Below the pieces are notes generated by a model that had not been told where the DNA came from, searched no databases, and saw only the letters and a list, made by a program, of their open reading frames with translations. The position numbers and the translations under genes are program-made. From assembly GCF_023953965.1 (NCBI RefSeq), contig NZ_JAMLIX010000001.1:1302501-1366500 (forward strand): DNA of 64,000 nucleotides, written 5' to 3'. This DNA is from Bosea sp. (in: a-proteobacteria). Lineage in GTDB: Bacteria > Pseudomonadota > Alphaproteobacteria > Rhizobiales > Beijerinckiaceae. Shown here in pieces: positions 33,346-42,665 of the stretch (positions within the stretch are counted from its first letter, which is position 1; every line of letters begins with the position of its first letter).

Positions 33346-34170
33346 TCAGCCCTTGACCGAGCCCATGGTCAGCCCGCGCACCAGGAAGCGCTGCATCACC
33401 ACGGCGAAGAGCACGACCGGCGTCGAGATGATGAAGGCGGCGGCGCCGATCGAGGGCCATTGCACGCCGTACTCGCTGCGGAAGGCGACCATGGCGAGCG
33501 GCGCCGTCGCGGCGAAGTTGTTGGTCAGTGCCAGGGCGAACAGGAACTCGTTCCAGGCCGCGATGAAGACGAAGACGCCGGTGGCGACGATGCCGCTCGA
33601 GGTCAGCGGCAGCATGATCTTGAGGAAGACTTGGCGCTCCGAGCAGCCGTCGATGATCGCCGCCTCGCGGATCTCGCCGGGCACGTCGCAGAAGAAGCCG
33701 CGCAGCAGCCAGATCGCGAAGGGCAGGTTGAAGGTCGAATAGAGCACGATCAGCACGCCATGGGTGTCGAGCAGGCCGAGCCGGGAGGCGACGAGGTAGA
33801 TCGGGATCAGGATGGCGATGCCCGGCACCATGCGCACGATGAGCACGAAGAGCAGGAAGCCGGTGCCGCGGATCGGCAGATGCGCCAGGGCGAAGGCGGC
33901 GGGTGCCGCGACCGTCAGCACCAGCGCGGTCGTCGCCGTCGCGACGATGATGCTGTTGAGCATATAGGCGCGGAAGATGCTGTCGCCGATGACGGCGCGG
34001 AAGCCTTCCAGCGTCGGCTCGAAGACGAAGCGCAGCGACAGCGTGTCGAGCGCCGAGCGGAAGCCGGTCAGCACCATCCAGGCATAGGGAAAGAGATAGA
34101 CGACGCCGATGGCGAGGCAGAGCGTGCTGAGCAGCAGCCGCTTCGTGTTGTGCGAGCCTGCGAGCGTCAT
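33346..34170 (-). CDS. CUT1-type ABC permease (MalG-like)
   Basis: This 274-residue six-span permease begins TLCLAIGVVYLFPYAWMVLTGFRS and carries the EAA loop GEIREAAIIDGCSERQVFLKIMLPLT. Its ATG at 34170 overlaps the TGA of the upstream permease by 4 bases. It is the last gene of the importer, and no ATPase gene follows. Confidence 0.9.
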   Translation of the reverse strand: MTLAGSHNTKRLLLSTLCLAIGVVYLFPYAWMVLTGFRSALDTLSLRFVFEPTLEGFRAVIGDSIFRAYMLNSIIVATATTALVLTVAAPAAFALAHLPIRGTGFLLFVLIVRMVPGIAILIPIYLVASRLGLLDTHGVLIVLYSTFNLPFAIWLLRGFFCDVPGEIREAAIIDGCSERQVFLKIMLPLTSSGIVATGVFVFIAAWNEFLFALALTNNFAATAPLAMVAFRSEYGVQWPSIGAAAFIISTPVVLFAVVMQRFLVRGLTMGSVKG

Positions 34171-35102
34171 GCCTGCCTCCGGGCCGCGCGGAACAGATGC
34201 CTGAGCAGCGGCGCGGAGGCGATCAGGACGATGACGACGAAGATCAGCGCGATCGCGGTGGTGCGGCCCATGTCGAAGGAGGAGAAGGCGATCTTGTAGG
34301 TATAGACCGTGATCGTCGTCGTCGCCTCGCCGGGCCCGCCCTGGGTCAGGAGCCAGATCTTGTCGAAGTCGTTCATCGTCGCGATGCCGCGGAAGGCGGC
34401 CGCGATCAGCATGTAGGGCACGAGATGGGGCAAGGTGACATAGCGGAAGCGCTGGAAGACGTTGGCGCCGTCGACGCGGGCTGCATCCATCAGGTTGCCG
34501 TCGACCGATTGCAGCCCGGCGAGGATGACCAGCATGAAGAACGGGGTATTCTGCCAGGAATCCATGATCACCATGGAGAAGAAGGCGTATTCCAACCCGA
34601 GCCAGGCGACCTTGCCGAAGCCGAGCGCCATCAGGAGCGAGTTGAGCACGCCCTGTTCCTGCTCGTAGAGCAGCTTCCAGAAGATCGCGATCACCGCGGG
34701 CGTGATCACCATCGGGATCAGCATGATCGAGCGGAAGAACGAGGCGAAATGCAGCTCGTTGTCGAGCAGCAGCGCCAGGAGCGTGCCGAGCGTGAGGCTG
34801 AGCGAGACCGAGGTCAGGGTGTAGAGCAGGGTGATCTTCACCGCCTGCCAGAAGGAGGGCGCACCGAGCACGTCCTTGTAGTTCTGCAGCCCGGCGCGGA
34901 TCGTCTCGCTGCCGGGCTCGGTCAGCACCCAATGGGTGGTGCTGGTCATGACCGCATAGATCATCGGCCCGAGATAGACGGTCGCCAGCATCACCACCGC
35001 CGGGGCCATGAACCAGTAGGGTTCGAGCGGCACCCGCGCGCGGCGGTGGGCCTGTGCCGTGCGGGCGCCGGCGGGAAGGGCCGGGCGCCCGGTCGCGAGC
35101 AT
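34167..35102 (-). CDS. CUT1-type ABC permease (MalF-like)
   Basis: This permease of about 311 residues has six spans, the PYWFMAPAVVMLATVYLGPMIYA opening of MalF/UgpA-like proteins and the EAA loop LMDAARVDGANVFQRFRYVTLP. The start is uncertain: ATG 35102 is used here, while an in-frame GTG at 35144 would overlap the binding-protein gene by 17 bases. Confidence 0.88.
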   Translation of the reverse strand: MLATGRPALPAGARTAQAHRRARVPLEPYWFMAPAVVMLATVYLGPMIYAVMTSTTHWVLTEPGSETIRAGLQNYKDVLGAPSFWQAVKITLLYTLTSVSLSLTLGTLLALLLDNELHFASFFRSIMLIPMVITPAVIAIFWKLLYEQEQGVLNSLLMALGFGKVAWLGLEYAFFSMVIMDSWQNTPFFMLVILAGLQSVDGNLMDAARVDGANVFQRFRYVTLPHLVPYMLIAAAFRGIATMNDFDKIWLLTQGGPGEATTTITVYTYKIAFSSFDMGRTTAIALIFVVIVLIASAPLLRHLFRAARRQA

Positions 35103-35127
35103 GGGCGAACTCGTCACGGACGGCCGC

Positions 35128-36444
35128 TTACTGGAAATAGCCACGGCGCTTCATCAGCGTCGTCACGCGCTCCTGCAAGGCGGCGGCGCCCTCCTCCGGC
35201 GTCTTGGTGCCGGAGCAGACGGCATTGGCCTCGTCGTAGATCTGGATGTTGACCTGCTCGGCGTCCTTGATCGGCGCATAGGTCGCGACACTGCCCTCCA
35301 TGCCCTTCAGCACCGAGGGGAAGTAGGGGAACTTCTTGTTGGTGTCGGGGTCGAGCAGGGCCGAGCGGCGCACCGGCGAGAGGCCGAGCAGGGCGGTCTG
35401 CTTGACGATCTCGGGCGAGGTGAACCAGCCGAGGAAGAGCTTGGCCGCGTCGAGGCTGCGCGACTTCGACCCGACCGAGAGGCCCCAGCCGCCGAGCAGC
35501 ACCGTCTCCGGCGTCGGCGCGTAGCCGACGCCCTTGGAGATGCGCGATTTCGTCGGGTCGTAGAGCGCGCTGACGCCGCCTGTCCACATGTAGCCCTGCG
35601 CGGCCTGCCCCGAGGAGAGCGCGGCGATCATCTCCGGGAAATCCCAGGTCAGGTTGCCGGGCGGGCTGATCGGCCCGAGCTGCTCCTTCATGTAGCGGAA
35701 GGCCTCGACGCTCGCCTTGCTGTCGAGCAGCGGCTTGCCGGCCTGGTCGAAATACTGCCCGCCGAAGGAGTGGAACAGGGTGATCCAGACGCAGCCGGTC
35801 TGGATCGTCTTGCCGGCCGGCATGTTGTAGCCGTACTGGTCGCCCTGCTTCAGCTTGTGGCCGTTCTCGACCAGCTGCTTCCAGGTCGTCGGCGCCTGCT
35901 CGGGGTCGAGCCCGGCCTTCTGGAAGGCCTCCTTGCTCCAGACGGTGAAGGAGGTGTCGCCGTTGATCGGAATCGTCGCGAGCTTGTCGCCGACCTTGGA
36001 ATAGGCGGCGAGCGCACGCGGCGCATAGTCGCTCCAGTCCGGCGCGGGGATGCCGGCGACCTCCTTGTCCATGTTGGTGTGGTCGATGACGAAGGGCGCG
36101 ACCTGCTCCTTCCACTGGTAGGCGACCAGGTAGATGTCGAAGGAATTGGTGTTGGTCGTCGTGTCCAGCACCATCTTCTGGTAGCGCTCGGCCGTCGGAA
36201 GCGCCGAGAACTCGACATTGATGCCGCTGGCGGCGGTGAACTCCTTGGCGACCTCGGCGGCGGCGACATAGGCGGGCGTGTTGCCCCAGACCACCTTCAC
36301 CGTCTTGCCGGCATGGGTGCGCGGCAGGTTGCGGGTCGCGGCCGCCGCGGCGGCCTGCGCGGCGCAATGCTCGATCAGAGCGCTGTAAGATGCGCCGGCG
36401 GCGAGAGCGCCCAGCGTGAATTGGCGGCGCGAAAGCGCTGTCAT
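35128..36444 (-). CDS. CUT1-type ABC sugar-binding protein with Tat signal
   Basis: This 438-residue extracellular binding protein opens with LSRRQFTLGALAAGAS, a good twin-arginine export motif, followed by VKVVWGNTPAYVAAAEVAKEF. It has the DIYLVAYQWKEQ and TFxVWSKEAFQKAGLDPEQAPTTW text of the family-1 sugar-binding group. The ATG at 36444 follows GGGAGGG. It heads an importer of binding protein and two permeases, oriented toward the dehydrogenase-cupin group; the ligand is probably related to that of the importer at 22653. Confidence 0.9.
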   Translation of the reverse strand: MTALSRRQFTLGALAAGASYSALIEHCAAQAAAAAATRNLPRTHAGKTVKVVWGNTPAYVAAAEVAKEFTAASGINVEFSALPTAERYQKMVLDTTTNTNSFDIYLVAYQWKEQVAPFVIDHTNMDKEVAGIPAPDWSDYAPRALAAYSKVGDKLATIPINGDTSFTVWSKEAFQKAGLDPEQAPTTWKQLVENGHKLKQGDQYGYNMPAGKTIQTGCVWITLFHSFGGQYFDQAGKPLLDSKASVEAFRYMKEQLGPISPPGNLTWDFPEMIAALSSGQAAQGYMWTGGVSALYDPTKSRISKGVGYAPTPETVLLGGWGLSVGSKSRSLDAAKLFLGWFTSPEIVKQTALLGLSPVRRSALLDPDTNKKFPYFPSVLKGMEGSVATYAPIKDAEQVNIQIYDEANAVCSGTKTPEEGAAALQERVTTLMKRRGYFQ

Positions 36445-36610
36445 CGTCGATCCCTCCCAGAGTGCTTGTTGTTGGCGGCAGGAGATCAAAGGCATCCGCA
36501 AGCCTCAATCGGCTTGACCGGGCCGGCCGAGTAAATCTGGGTAAAGGGCGGCCAAATCCGACGACGGGCGCCGGCGCATGCAGGCGGCAGGGCGCGGCCT
36601 GCCGGCGCGC

Positions 36611-37030
36611 TCAGTCCCCGGTCCCGGCTTTCCCTGCGGCGCGATCGTCCTCGATCTGGGAAACGTGGTTGAGCGCGATGAGCCATTTGCCGTCACGCTT
36701 GCGCATCAGGCGCGTATTGACGCCGGCCTGGTGGCCGGCGGCGCGCACCAGCCTGTAGTCGCTGATCAGTTGCGCGGCGTCCGGCGCCAGCATCTCGATG
36801 CGGATATTCGAGAAGGCGAGCTCTCCCTGCGAGCCGGGAGCGCCGCCATAATCGGCGATGTAATGGTCCAGCGTCGCCTGCCAGTCCTTCTGGATGCGTC
36901 CGCGCGAGACGAAGACCACGTCGGGATTGGCGAATCCCGCCATATAGCCTTCGAAATCGCCGCGGTTCCAGGCCGCCTGCATGGCGGCGATCACCGCGCG
37001 GATGGCGTCCGCTTCCGTTGCACGGGACAT
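36611..37030 (-). CDS. NTF2-like (SnoaL/DUF4440) protein
   Basis: This 139-residue protein starts AIRAVIAAMQAAWNRGDFEGYMAGFANPDVVFV, the usual opening of SnoaL-like/DUF4440 proteins, with a small alpha+beta barrel that binds or transforms small molecules. The final strand reads RKRDGKWLIALNHVS. No catalytic residue set can be assigned. It stands alone, upstream of the second sugar importer and divergent from the gamma-glutamyltransferase gene. Confidence 0.82.
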   Translation of the reverse strand: MSRATEADAIRAVIAAMQAAWNRGDFEGYMAGFANPDVVFVSRGRIQKDWQATLDHYIADYGGAPGSQGELAFSNIRIEMLAPDAAQLISDYRLVRAAGHQAGVNTRLMRKRDGKWLIALNHVSQIEDDRAAGKAGTGD

Positions 37031-37131
37031 GTCGAACCCGCCTTTCAGCTCGTGTCGGGCGGCGGCGGTCGGATCGCCGTTGTGGACAATCCTAGCCAGT
37101 TGTCGTCTGCTGGTCGAGACGAGGAGCTGTC

Positions 37132-38964
37132 ATGACCTTCACCACGCGGCCGGAACTCAGGGGCACATTCGGGGCGGTCTCCTCGACGCACTGGCTGGCG
37201 TCGAGCGTGGGCATGTCCATCCTGGAGAAGGGCCACACCGCCTTCGACGCCGCGGTCGCGACCGGCTTCGTCCTGCAGATCGTCGAGCCGCATCTCAACG
37301 GTCCCGCCGGCGAGGTGCCGATCATCGTCACGCCGGCCGGCGCCGACGCGCCGATCGTGATCTGCGGCCAGGGGCCCTCTCCGGCGAAGGCGACGGTCGC
37401 CCATTTCAGGAGCCTCGGCCTCGACATCATTCCGGGCACCGGCCTGCTCGCCGCCTGCATTCCCGGCGCCTTCGGCGCCTGGCTCGCCCTGCTGCGCGAC
37501 CACGGCACGGCCGAGCTCGAGGAGGTGCTGGCGCCGGCGATCCATTACGCCAGGACGGGCCATCCCCTGGTGCCGCGGATCGCCCGGACGATCGGGGAGA
37601 TGCGCGAGCTCTTCGAGACGCACTGGCCGAGCTCGGCTGAGCTCTACCTGCCGGGGGGCGTGGCGCCGCAATCCGGCAGGCTCTTCCGCAATCCGCAGAT
37701 CGCCGCGCTCTACCAGCAGATCCTCGACCATGCGAAATCCGGCAAGGACCGCGAGGCGCGCATCGCGGCGGCGCTCGACTTCTGGTATCGCGGGCCGGTC
37801 GCCGAGCGGATCGAGGCGTTCTGCGCGAGCGAGGCGGTCTGGGACGTCTCGGGCCGCCGCCACAAGGGCCTGATCACCGCCCAGGACATGGCCGCCTACG
37901 CGCCGTCGATCGAGAAGCCGGTCTCGGTGAGCTATGGCGACTGCGAGGTCTTCAAATGCGGGCCGTGGTCCCAGGGGCCCGTCCTGCTGCAGATGCTGCA
38001 GATCCTGAAGGGCACCGATATCGCCGATCTCGATCCGATGGGCGCCGATTTCGTGCACCTCGTCGTCGAGACGGCCAAGCTCGCGATGGCCGACCGCGAT
38101 TCCTGGTATGGCGACAGTTCCGATGTGCCGGTGAAGGCGCTCCTGTCCTCGGGCTACGCCGATATCCGGCGGGCGCTGATCACGGCTTCGGCCTCCATGG
38201 AGGTCCGTCCGGGCGCTCCCGACGGCCGCGCGCCGAAACTGCCGCCGCTGCGCGAGGCCGGCACGACCGCGCAGCCCGGTCTCGGCGGGGGCGAGCCGAC
38301 CGTCGCCCGCCAAGCCGCCTTGCCGAACGACGGGCAGGGCGAGCCGGCGCTGACCCGCGAAGGCGCGCAGCGCGGCGACACCGTGCAGGTCAGCGTCGTC
38401 GACCGCTGGGGCAACATGGTCTCCGCGACGCCTTCCGGCGGCTGGTTCCAGTCGAGCCCGGTGATTCCGGGCCTCGGCTTCAGCCTGACGACCCGCGGCC
38501 AGATGTTCTGGCTCGAGGAGGGCCTGAACGCGACGCTGATGCCGTCGAAGCGGCCGCGCACGACGCTGACGCCCTCCACCGTCTACCGCGACGGCCGGCC
38601 CTACATGGCCTTCGGCACGCCCGGCGGCGACCAGCAGGACCAATGGCAGCTGATCATGCTGCTGCGCCATCTCCACAAGGGAATGAATCTGCAGGAAGCG
38701 ATCGATGCCCCGTCCCTCCATACGGACCATCTGGTCGCTTCCTTCTGGCCGCGCGAGATCAGCTATGGTGCCGTTACCCTCGAGGCCCGCTTCCCGGAGA
38801 CGGTCCGGAACGAGCTTGCGGCGCGCGGGCACAAGATCACGGTCGCCGACGCCTGGTCCGAGGGGCGCCTGGCGGCGGTCGCACGGGAGATGGACGGAGA
38901 CGTGCAGCTGGTGAAGGCCGGCGCCAATCCGCGCGGCGTCCAGGGTTACGCGGTCGCCCGCTGA
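37132..38964 (+). CDS. gamma-glutamyltransferase family protein
   Basis: This 610-residue member of the Ntn-hydrolase family has GHTAFDAAVATGFVLQIVEPHLNGPAG in the large subunit and the cleavage/nucleophile region GDTVQVSVVDRWGNMVSATPSGGWFQS, with Thr417 as expected nucleophile. FGTPGGDQQDQWQL replaces the usual SPGG.R.I stretch. No signal peptide is seen, so it is probably cytoplasmic, unlike periplasmic glutathione-degrading GGTs. It is followed, 40 bases later, by a dipeptide-type binding protein and two permeases, which suggests import and internal hydrolysis of gamma-glutamyl compounds or similar amides. Ribosome binding site GAGGAG. Confidence 0.88.
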   Translation: MTFTTRPELRGTFGAVSSTHWLASSVGMSILEKGHTAFDAAVATGFVLQIVEPHLNGPAGEVPIIVTPAGADAPIVICGQGPSPAKATVAHFRSLGLDIIPGTGLLAACIPGAFGAWLALLRDHGTAELEEVLAPAIHYARTGHPLVPRIARTIGEMRELFETHWPSSAELYLPGGVAPQSGRLFRNPQIAALYQQILDHAKSGKDREARIAAALDFWYRGPVAERIEAFCASEAVWDVSGRRHKGLITAQDMAAYAPSIEKPVSVSYGDCEVFKCGPWSQGPVLLQMLQILKGTDIADLDPMGADFVHLVVETAKLAMADRDSWYGDSSDVPVKALLSSGYADIRRALITASASMEVRPGAPDGRAPKLPPLREAGTTAQPGLGGGEPTVARQAALPNDGQGEPALTREGAQRGDTVQVSVVDRWGNMVSATPSGGWFQSSPVIPGLGFSLTTRGQMFWLEEGLNATLMPSKRPRTTLTPSTVYRDGRPYMAFGTPGGDQQDQWQLIMLLRHLHKGMNLQEAIDAPSLHTDHLVASFWPREISYGAVTLEARFPETVRNELAARGHKITVADAWSEGRLAAVAREMDGDVQLVKAGANPRGVQGYAVAR

Positions 38965-39004
38965 TCGCGCGGCCGGCACAGCACGACGAAAAGGGGAGAT
39001 ATCG

Positions 39005-40522
39005 ATGAAACTGGCTATCCTTGCTCTCGCGACCGCCCTCGGGCTCGGCAACCTGGCGACGGCGTCTCCCGCCGCCGCCCAATCCGTTCTCAGGATCGGC
39101 CTGCAGGACGACCCGGACACGCTCGACCCCGTCTCCAACTGGAGCTTCGTCGGCCGCCACGTGCTGCAATCGCTCTGTGACAAGATCGTCGACATCGACG
39201 AAACCGGCAAGATCATCCCGATGCTGGCGGAAAGCTGGGACTGGAGCCCCGACAGCACCGTGCTCACCCTGAAGCTGCGCAAGGACGCGCTCTTCCATGA
39301 CGGGACGAGCGTGGACGCCGCGGCGATCAAGTACAACCTCGAGCGCGCGCTCACCTCGGGCATCTCGCGCCGCAAGCCCGAGATCAGCGCGATCAAGACC
39401 GTCGACGCCGTCGATCAGACCACCGTCAGGATCACGCTCAAGGAGCCCTCGGTTCCGCTGCTCGCCGCGCTCAGCGATCGCGCCGGCATGATCATCAGCC
39501 CGGCCGCCGGCGCCAAGCTCGGCGACAAGTTCACCGAGGCGCCGGTCTGCTCAGGCCCCTACAGGTTCATGGAGCGCGTCATCCAGGACCGCATCGTCCT
39601 CGAGAAGTTCCCGCAATACTACGATGCGGCGAAATATCATTTCGACCGGCTCGTCTATCGCGGCATGCCCGATTCCAACGTCCGGCTGCTCAACCTCCGT
39701 TCCGGCCAGCTCGACCTGATCGAGCGCCTCGCCGCGACGGATGTCGACGCCGTCAAGCGCGACAAGGCCCTGGCGGTGAACCCCGTCGTCGGTCTCGGCT
39801 ATTACGGCATCACCTTCAGCATCGGCGGCGAGGGCGCCAATCTCGACGCCGGCAAGAAGGCCGCGGTCCGCGCCGCCTTCAGCCTCGCGATCGATCGCCA
39901 GGCGATCAGCAACGTCGTCTTCGACGGCCAGGCCAGCACCGGCAACCAGCCCTTCCCGCCATCGAGCCCGTTCTACGACAAGCAATTCCCGGTCCCGCCC
40001 CGCGATCTCGACGCCGCCAAGAAGAAGATGGCCGAGGCCGGAGTGAAATCGGTCGATCTGGAGCTGCTCGTCCCCACCGATGCCGAGCGCCAGCAGGTCG
40101 CCCAGCTCATCCAGGCGATGGTGCAGGAGATCGGCATCAAGGTCTCGATCAAGCCGACCGAGCTGATGACGCTGCTCGACGTCGCCCGCCAGGGCAAGTT
40201 CCAGGCCCATCTCGTCGGCTGGAGCGGCCGCGTCGACCCCGACCTCAACATCACGCCGATGCTCTCCTGCGGCGCGCCCACGAACGATGCCCGCTATTGC
40301 AACGAGAAGCTCGACGCGGTCCTGGCGAAAGCCCGCTCGCTCGGGGAGGTCGAGGCCCGCAAGGCCGAATACGCCAAGGCCGTCGCGATCCTGCTCACCG
40401 ACCTGCCGATCGTCTATCTCTACCATTCGCAGTGGATCTTCGCGCATAATTCCGCGCTCACCGGCTTCAAGCCGGCGCCGGACGGCATCATCCGCCTGAC
40501 CAATCTCAGCCGCAAGAGCTGA
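39005..40522 (+). CDS. family-5 (dipeptide/glutathione-type) binding protein
   Basis: This 505-residue periplasmic binding protein has a Sec signal peptide (MKLAILALATALGLG to AAAQS), then LRIGLQDDPDTLDPVSNWSFVGRHV and ALFHDGTSVDAAAIKYNLERAL, hallmarks of DppA/OppA/GsiB proteins. It is the binding component for the DppB/DppC-like permeases that follow. The preceding GGT suggests a gamma-glutamyl or peptide ligand. Ribosome binding site AAGGGGAGA. Confidence 0.92.
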   Translation: MKLAILALATALGLGNLATASPAAAQSVLRIGLQDDPDTLDPVSNWSFVGRHVLQSLCDKIVDIDETGKIIPMLAESWDWSPDSTVLTLKLRKDALFHDGTSVDAAAIKYNLERALTSGISRRKPEISAIKTVDAVDQTTVRITLKEPSVPLLAALSDRAGMIISPAAGAKLGDKFTEAPVCSGPYRFMERVIQDRIVLEKFPQYYDAAKYHFDRLVYRGMPDSNVRLLNLRSGQLDLIERLAATDVDAVKRDKALAVNPVVGLGYYGITFSIGGEGANLDAGKKAAVRAAFSLAIDRQAISNVVFDGQASTGNQPFPPSSPFYDKQFPVPPRDLDAAKKKMAEAGVKSVDLELLVPTDAERQQVAQLIQAMVQEIGIKVSIKPTELMTLLDVARQGKFQAHLVGWSGRVDPDLNITPMLSCGAPTNDARYCNEKLDAVLAKARSLGEVEARKAEYAKAVAILLTDLPIVYLYHSQWIFAHNSALTGFKPAPDGIIRLTNLSRKS

Positions 40523-40625
40523 GCCGGCACCGGCAGCGATGAGCCTCCCCACCCGCGATCGGTTCAGGCCACGGGCGCATCGGCGCCCTTGGCCGCCGGT
40601 CCCGGCCGTGACGATCGGTTGAACC

Positions 40626-41567
40626 ATGCCAGCCCTTCTCGCCCGCCGCTTCGCGCAACTCGTGCCGACGGTCCTGCTTCTGTCGATCATCATCTTCTCG
40701 CTGCAGCATCTCCTGCCGGGCGATCCGGCGCTGATGCTCGCCGGCGAGAACCCGGACGAGGCGACGCTCGCAGCCGTGCGCGCCCAGTACCATCTCGATC
40801 AGCCCCTGATCGTGCAGTATCTCTACTGGCTGAAGGGCGTGGCGGCCGCCGATCTCGGCGAATCGATGCGCCACAACCGCCCCGTCCTCGAGCTGATCCT
40901 GCTCAAGCTGCCGGTGACGCTGCAACTGGCGGTGATGGGCATCTGCATCGCGCTGGTGGTCGGCGTCGCGGCCGGGGTGATCTCGGCGCTGCGCCACAAC
41001 AGCGCCGTCGACTACACCGCCAACATCGCGGCGCTCGCCGGGATCTCGGTGCCGAATTTCTGGCTGGGCATCATGCTCGTCCTGTTCTTCTCGGTCCATC
41101 TCGGCTGGCTGCCGGCGTCGGGCTTCGTCAGCCCCTGGGAGGATCTGAGGATGAACCTCGCCACCACGATCATGCCGGCCTTCGTGCTCGGCACCGGGAT
41201 CGCCGGGGTCATCATGCGCCACACACGCGGCGCGATGCTCGAGGCGCTCGGAAGCGATTATGTCCGCACCGCCCGCGCCAAGGGACTCAGCGAACGGACG
41301 GTGGTGCTCAAGCACGCGATGCGCAACGCGCTGACGCCGATCATCACGCTGGGGGCCCTGGAGTTCGGCGCGCTTCTGTCCGGCGCGGTCCTGACCGAGC
41401 AGATCTTCACGATTCCGGGCTTCGGCAAGCTGATCGTCGATGCCGTCTTCACCCGCGACTATCCCGTGGTGCAGGGCGTCGTGCTGGTGACCTCGCTGTT
41501 CTACATCGTCCTCAACCTGCTGGCCGACATCGGATACATCCTCGTCAACCCGAGACTGAGAAGCTGA
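40626..41567 (+). CDS. DppB-like ABC permease
   Basis: This 313-residue permease begins ARRFAQLVPTVLLLSIIIFSLQHLLPGDPA, the DppB/OppB/GsiC opening, and has SDYVRTARAKGLSERTVVLKHAMRNALTP, the conserved coupling loop. Six spans are evident. The ATG at 40626 lies 103 bases after the binding-protein stop, the largest gap within this operon. Confidence 0.93.
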   Translation: MPALLARRFAQLVPTVLLLSIIIFSLQHLLPGDPALMLAGENPDEATLAAVRAQYHLDQPLIVQYLYWLKGVAAADLGESMRHNRPVLELILLKLPVTLQLAVMGICIALVVGVAAGVISALRHNSAVDYTANIAALAGISVPNFWLGIMLVLFFSVHLGWLPASGFVSPWEDLRMNLATTIMPAFVLGTGIAGVIMRHTRGAMLEALGSDYVRTARAKGLSERTVVLKHAMRNALTPIITLGALEFGALLSGAVLTEQIFTIPGFGKLIVDAVFTRDYPVVQGVVLVTSLFYIVLNLLADIGYILVNPRLRS

Positions 41568-41572
41568 CCCCC

Positions 41573-42454
41573 GTGTCGACGCCCGCCGAAACCGGAACCC
41601 CGGCCAACCTGATCGCGACTTTCTTCCGCGGCGGCCTGTGGCGGCGCCTGTCGAAGCGCCGGAGCGCGCTGATCGGCCTGGCCGTGGTGCTGCTCGTCGT
41701 GTTCGTGGCGGTCTTCGCGCCGCTTCTGGCGCCCTATGACCCGACCGCCCAGAGCTGGACTGCGGTGCGCAAGCCTCCCTCCGCCGCGTATTGGCTCGGC
41801 ACCGACGAAGCCGGCCGCGACCTGTTGTCCCGCATCATCTGGGGCGCCCGGGCCTCGTTGCTCGCCGGTCTCACCTCGGTCGGCATCGCCATGGCGATCG
41901 GCGTCCCGCTCGGGCTTGCGGCGGGGTTCCTCGGCGGCTTCGTCGACGGCTTCATCAGCCGCTTCACCGATGCGATGCTCGCCTGCCCCTTCCTCATCCT
42001 CGCGATCGCGCTCGCCGCCTTCCTCGGGCCCAGCCTGACCAATGCGATGCTGGCGATCGGCATCACCGCCACGCCGTTCTTCATCCGTCTGACGCGCGGC
42101 CAGGTCCTGTCGATCAAGGCGGAGGACTATGTCGAGGCGGCACGCTCCGTTGGCAATCCGCAATGGCGCGTCGCGGTCCGTCACATCCTGCCGAACATCC
42201 TGCCGCAGCTCATGGTCCAGGCGACGCTGACGATCGCCGCGGCGATCATCGCGGAAGCGAGCATGTCCTTCCTCGGCCTCGGCCTTCAGCCGCCGGCGCC
42301 GTCCTGGGGGTCGATGCTGAATTCGGCCCAGCGCTTCCTCGGCAATGCGCCCTGGATGGCGCTTTGGCCCGGCATCGCCATCTTCGTGACGGTTTTGTCG
42401 TTCAACCTGCTCGGCGACGGCTTGCGCGACGCCCTCGATCCGCGCTCGCGCTGA
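41573..42454 (+). CDS. DppC-like ABC permease
   Basis: This 293-residue permease shows APLLAPYDPTAQSW and YWLGTDEAGRDLLSRIIWGARASL, typical of DppC/OppC/GsiD, and EDYVEAARSVGNPQWRVAVRHILPN as coupling loop. The start is a GTG 5 bases after the DppB-like stop; the long frame upstream is a shadow of the previous gene. No DppD/DppF ATPases follow; the next gene is formate dehydrogenase. Confidence 0.92.
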   Translation: MSTPAETGTPANLIATFFRGGLWRRLSKRRSALIGLAVVLLVVFVAVFAPLLAPYDPTAQSWTAVRKPPSAAYWLGTDEAGRDLLSRIIWGARASLLAGLTSVGIAMAIGVPLGLAAGFLGGFVDGFISRFTDAMLACPFLILAIALAAFLGPSLTNAMLAIGITATPFFIRLTRGQVLSIKAEDYVEAARSVGNPQWRVAVRHILPNILPQLMVQATLTIAAAIIAEASMSFLGLGLQPPAPSWGSMLNSAQRFLGNAPWMALWPGIAIFVTVLSFNLLGDGLRDALDPRSR

Positions 42455-42596
42455 CCCCGGTTCGGGAACGGCGGGCGAAGTATGCGCGCCCGTCGGCCGA
42501 AGGTTTCGTCCTTTGAATGTTTGCGCACGCATGAGCGGTCGGCATCGACGAAAGTCGTAGCCTCCGGAAGCCCTTTTTCGGGCGGATGCGAAAAAC

Positions 42597-42624
42597 TTGA
42601 CTTCCAGTTTAGATGAATAACAAT
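42597..42624 (+). promoter_or_regulatory. possible promoter of the formate dehydrogenase operon
   Basis: TTGACT at 42597 and AACAAT at 42619, 16 bases apart, lie in an A/T-richer stretch 42 bases upstream of the alpha-subunit ATG. The -10 match is modest. Confidence 0.35.
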
Positions 42625-42665
42625 CTTCCGAAGCGAACTCGTTGAGTCAGGCAAAGGACGGTCTG

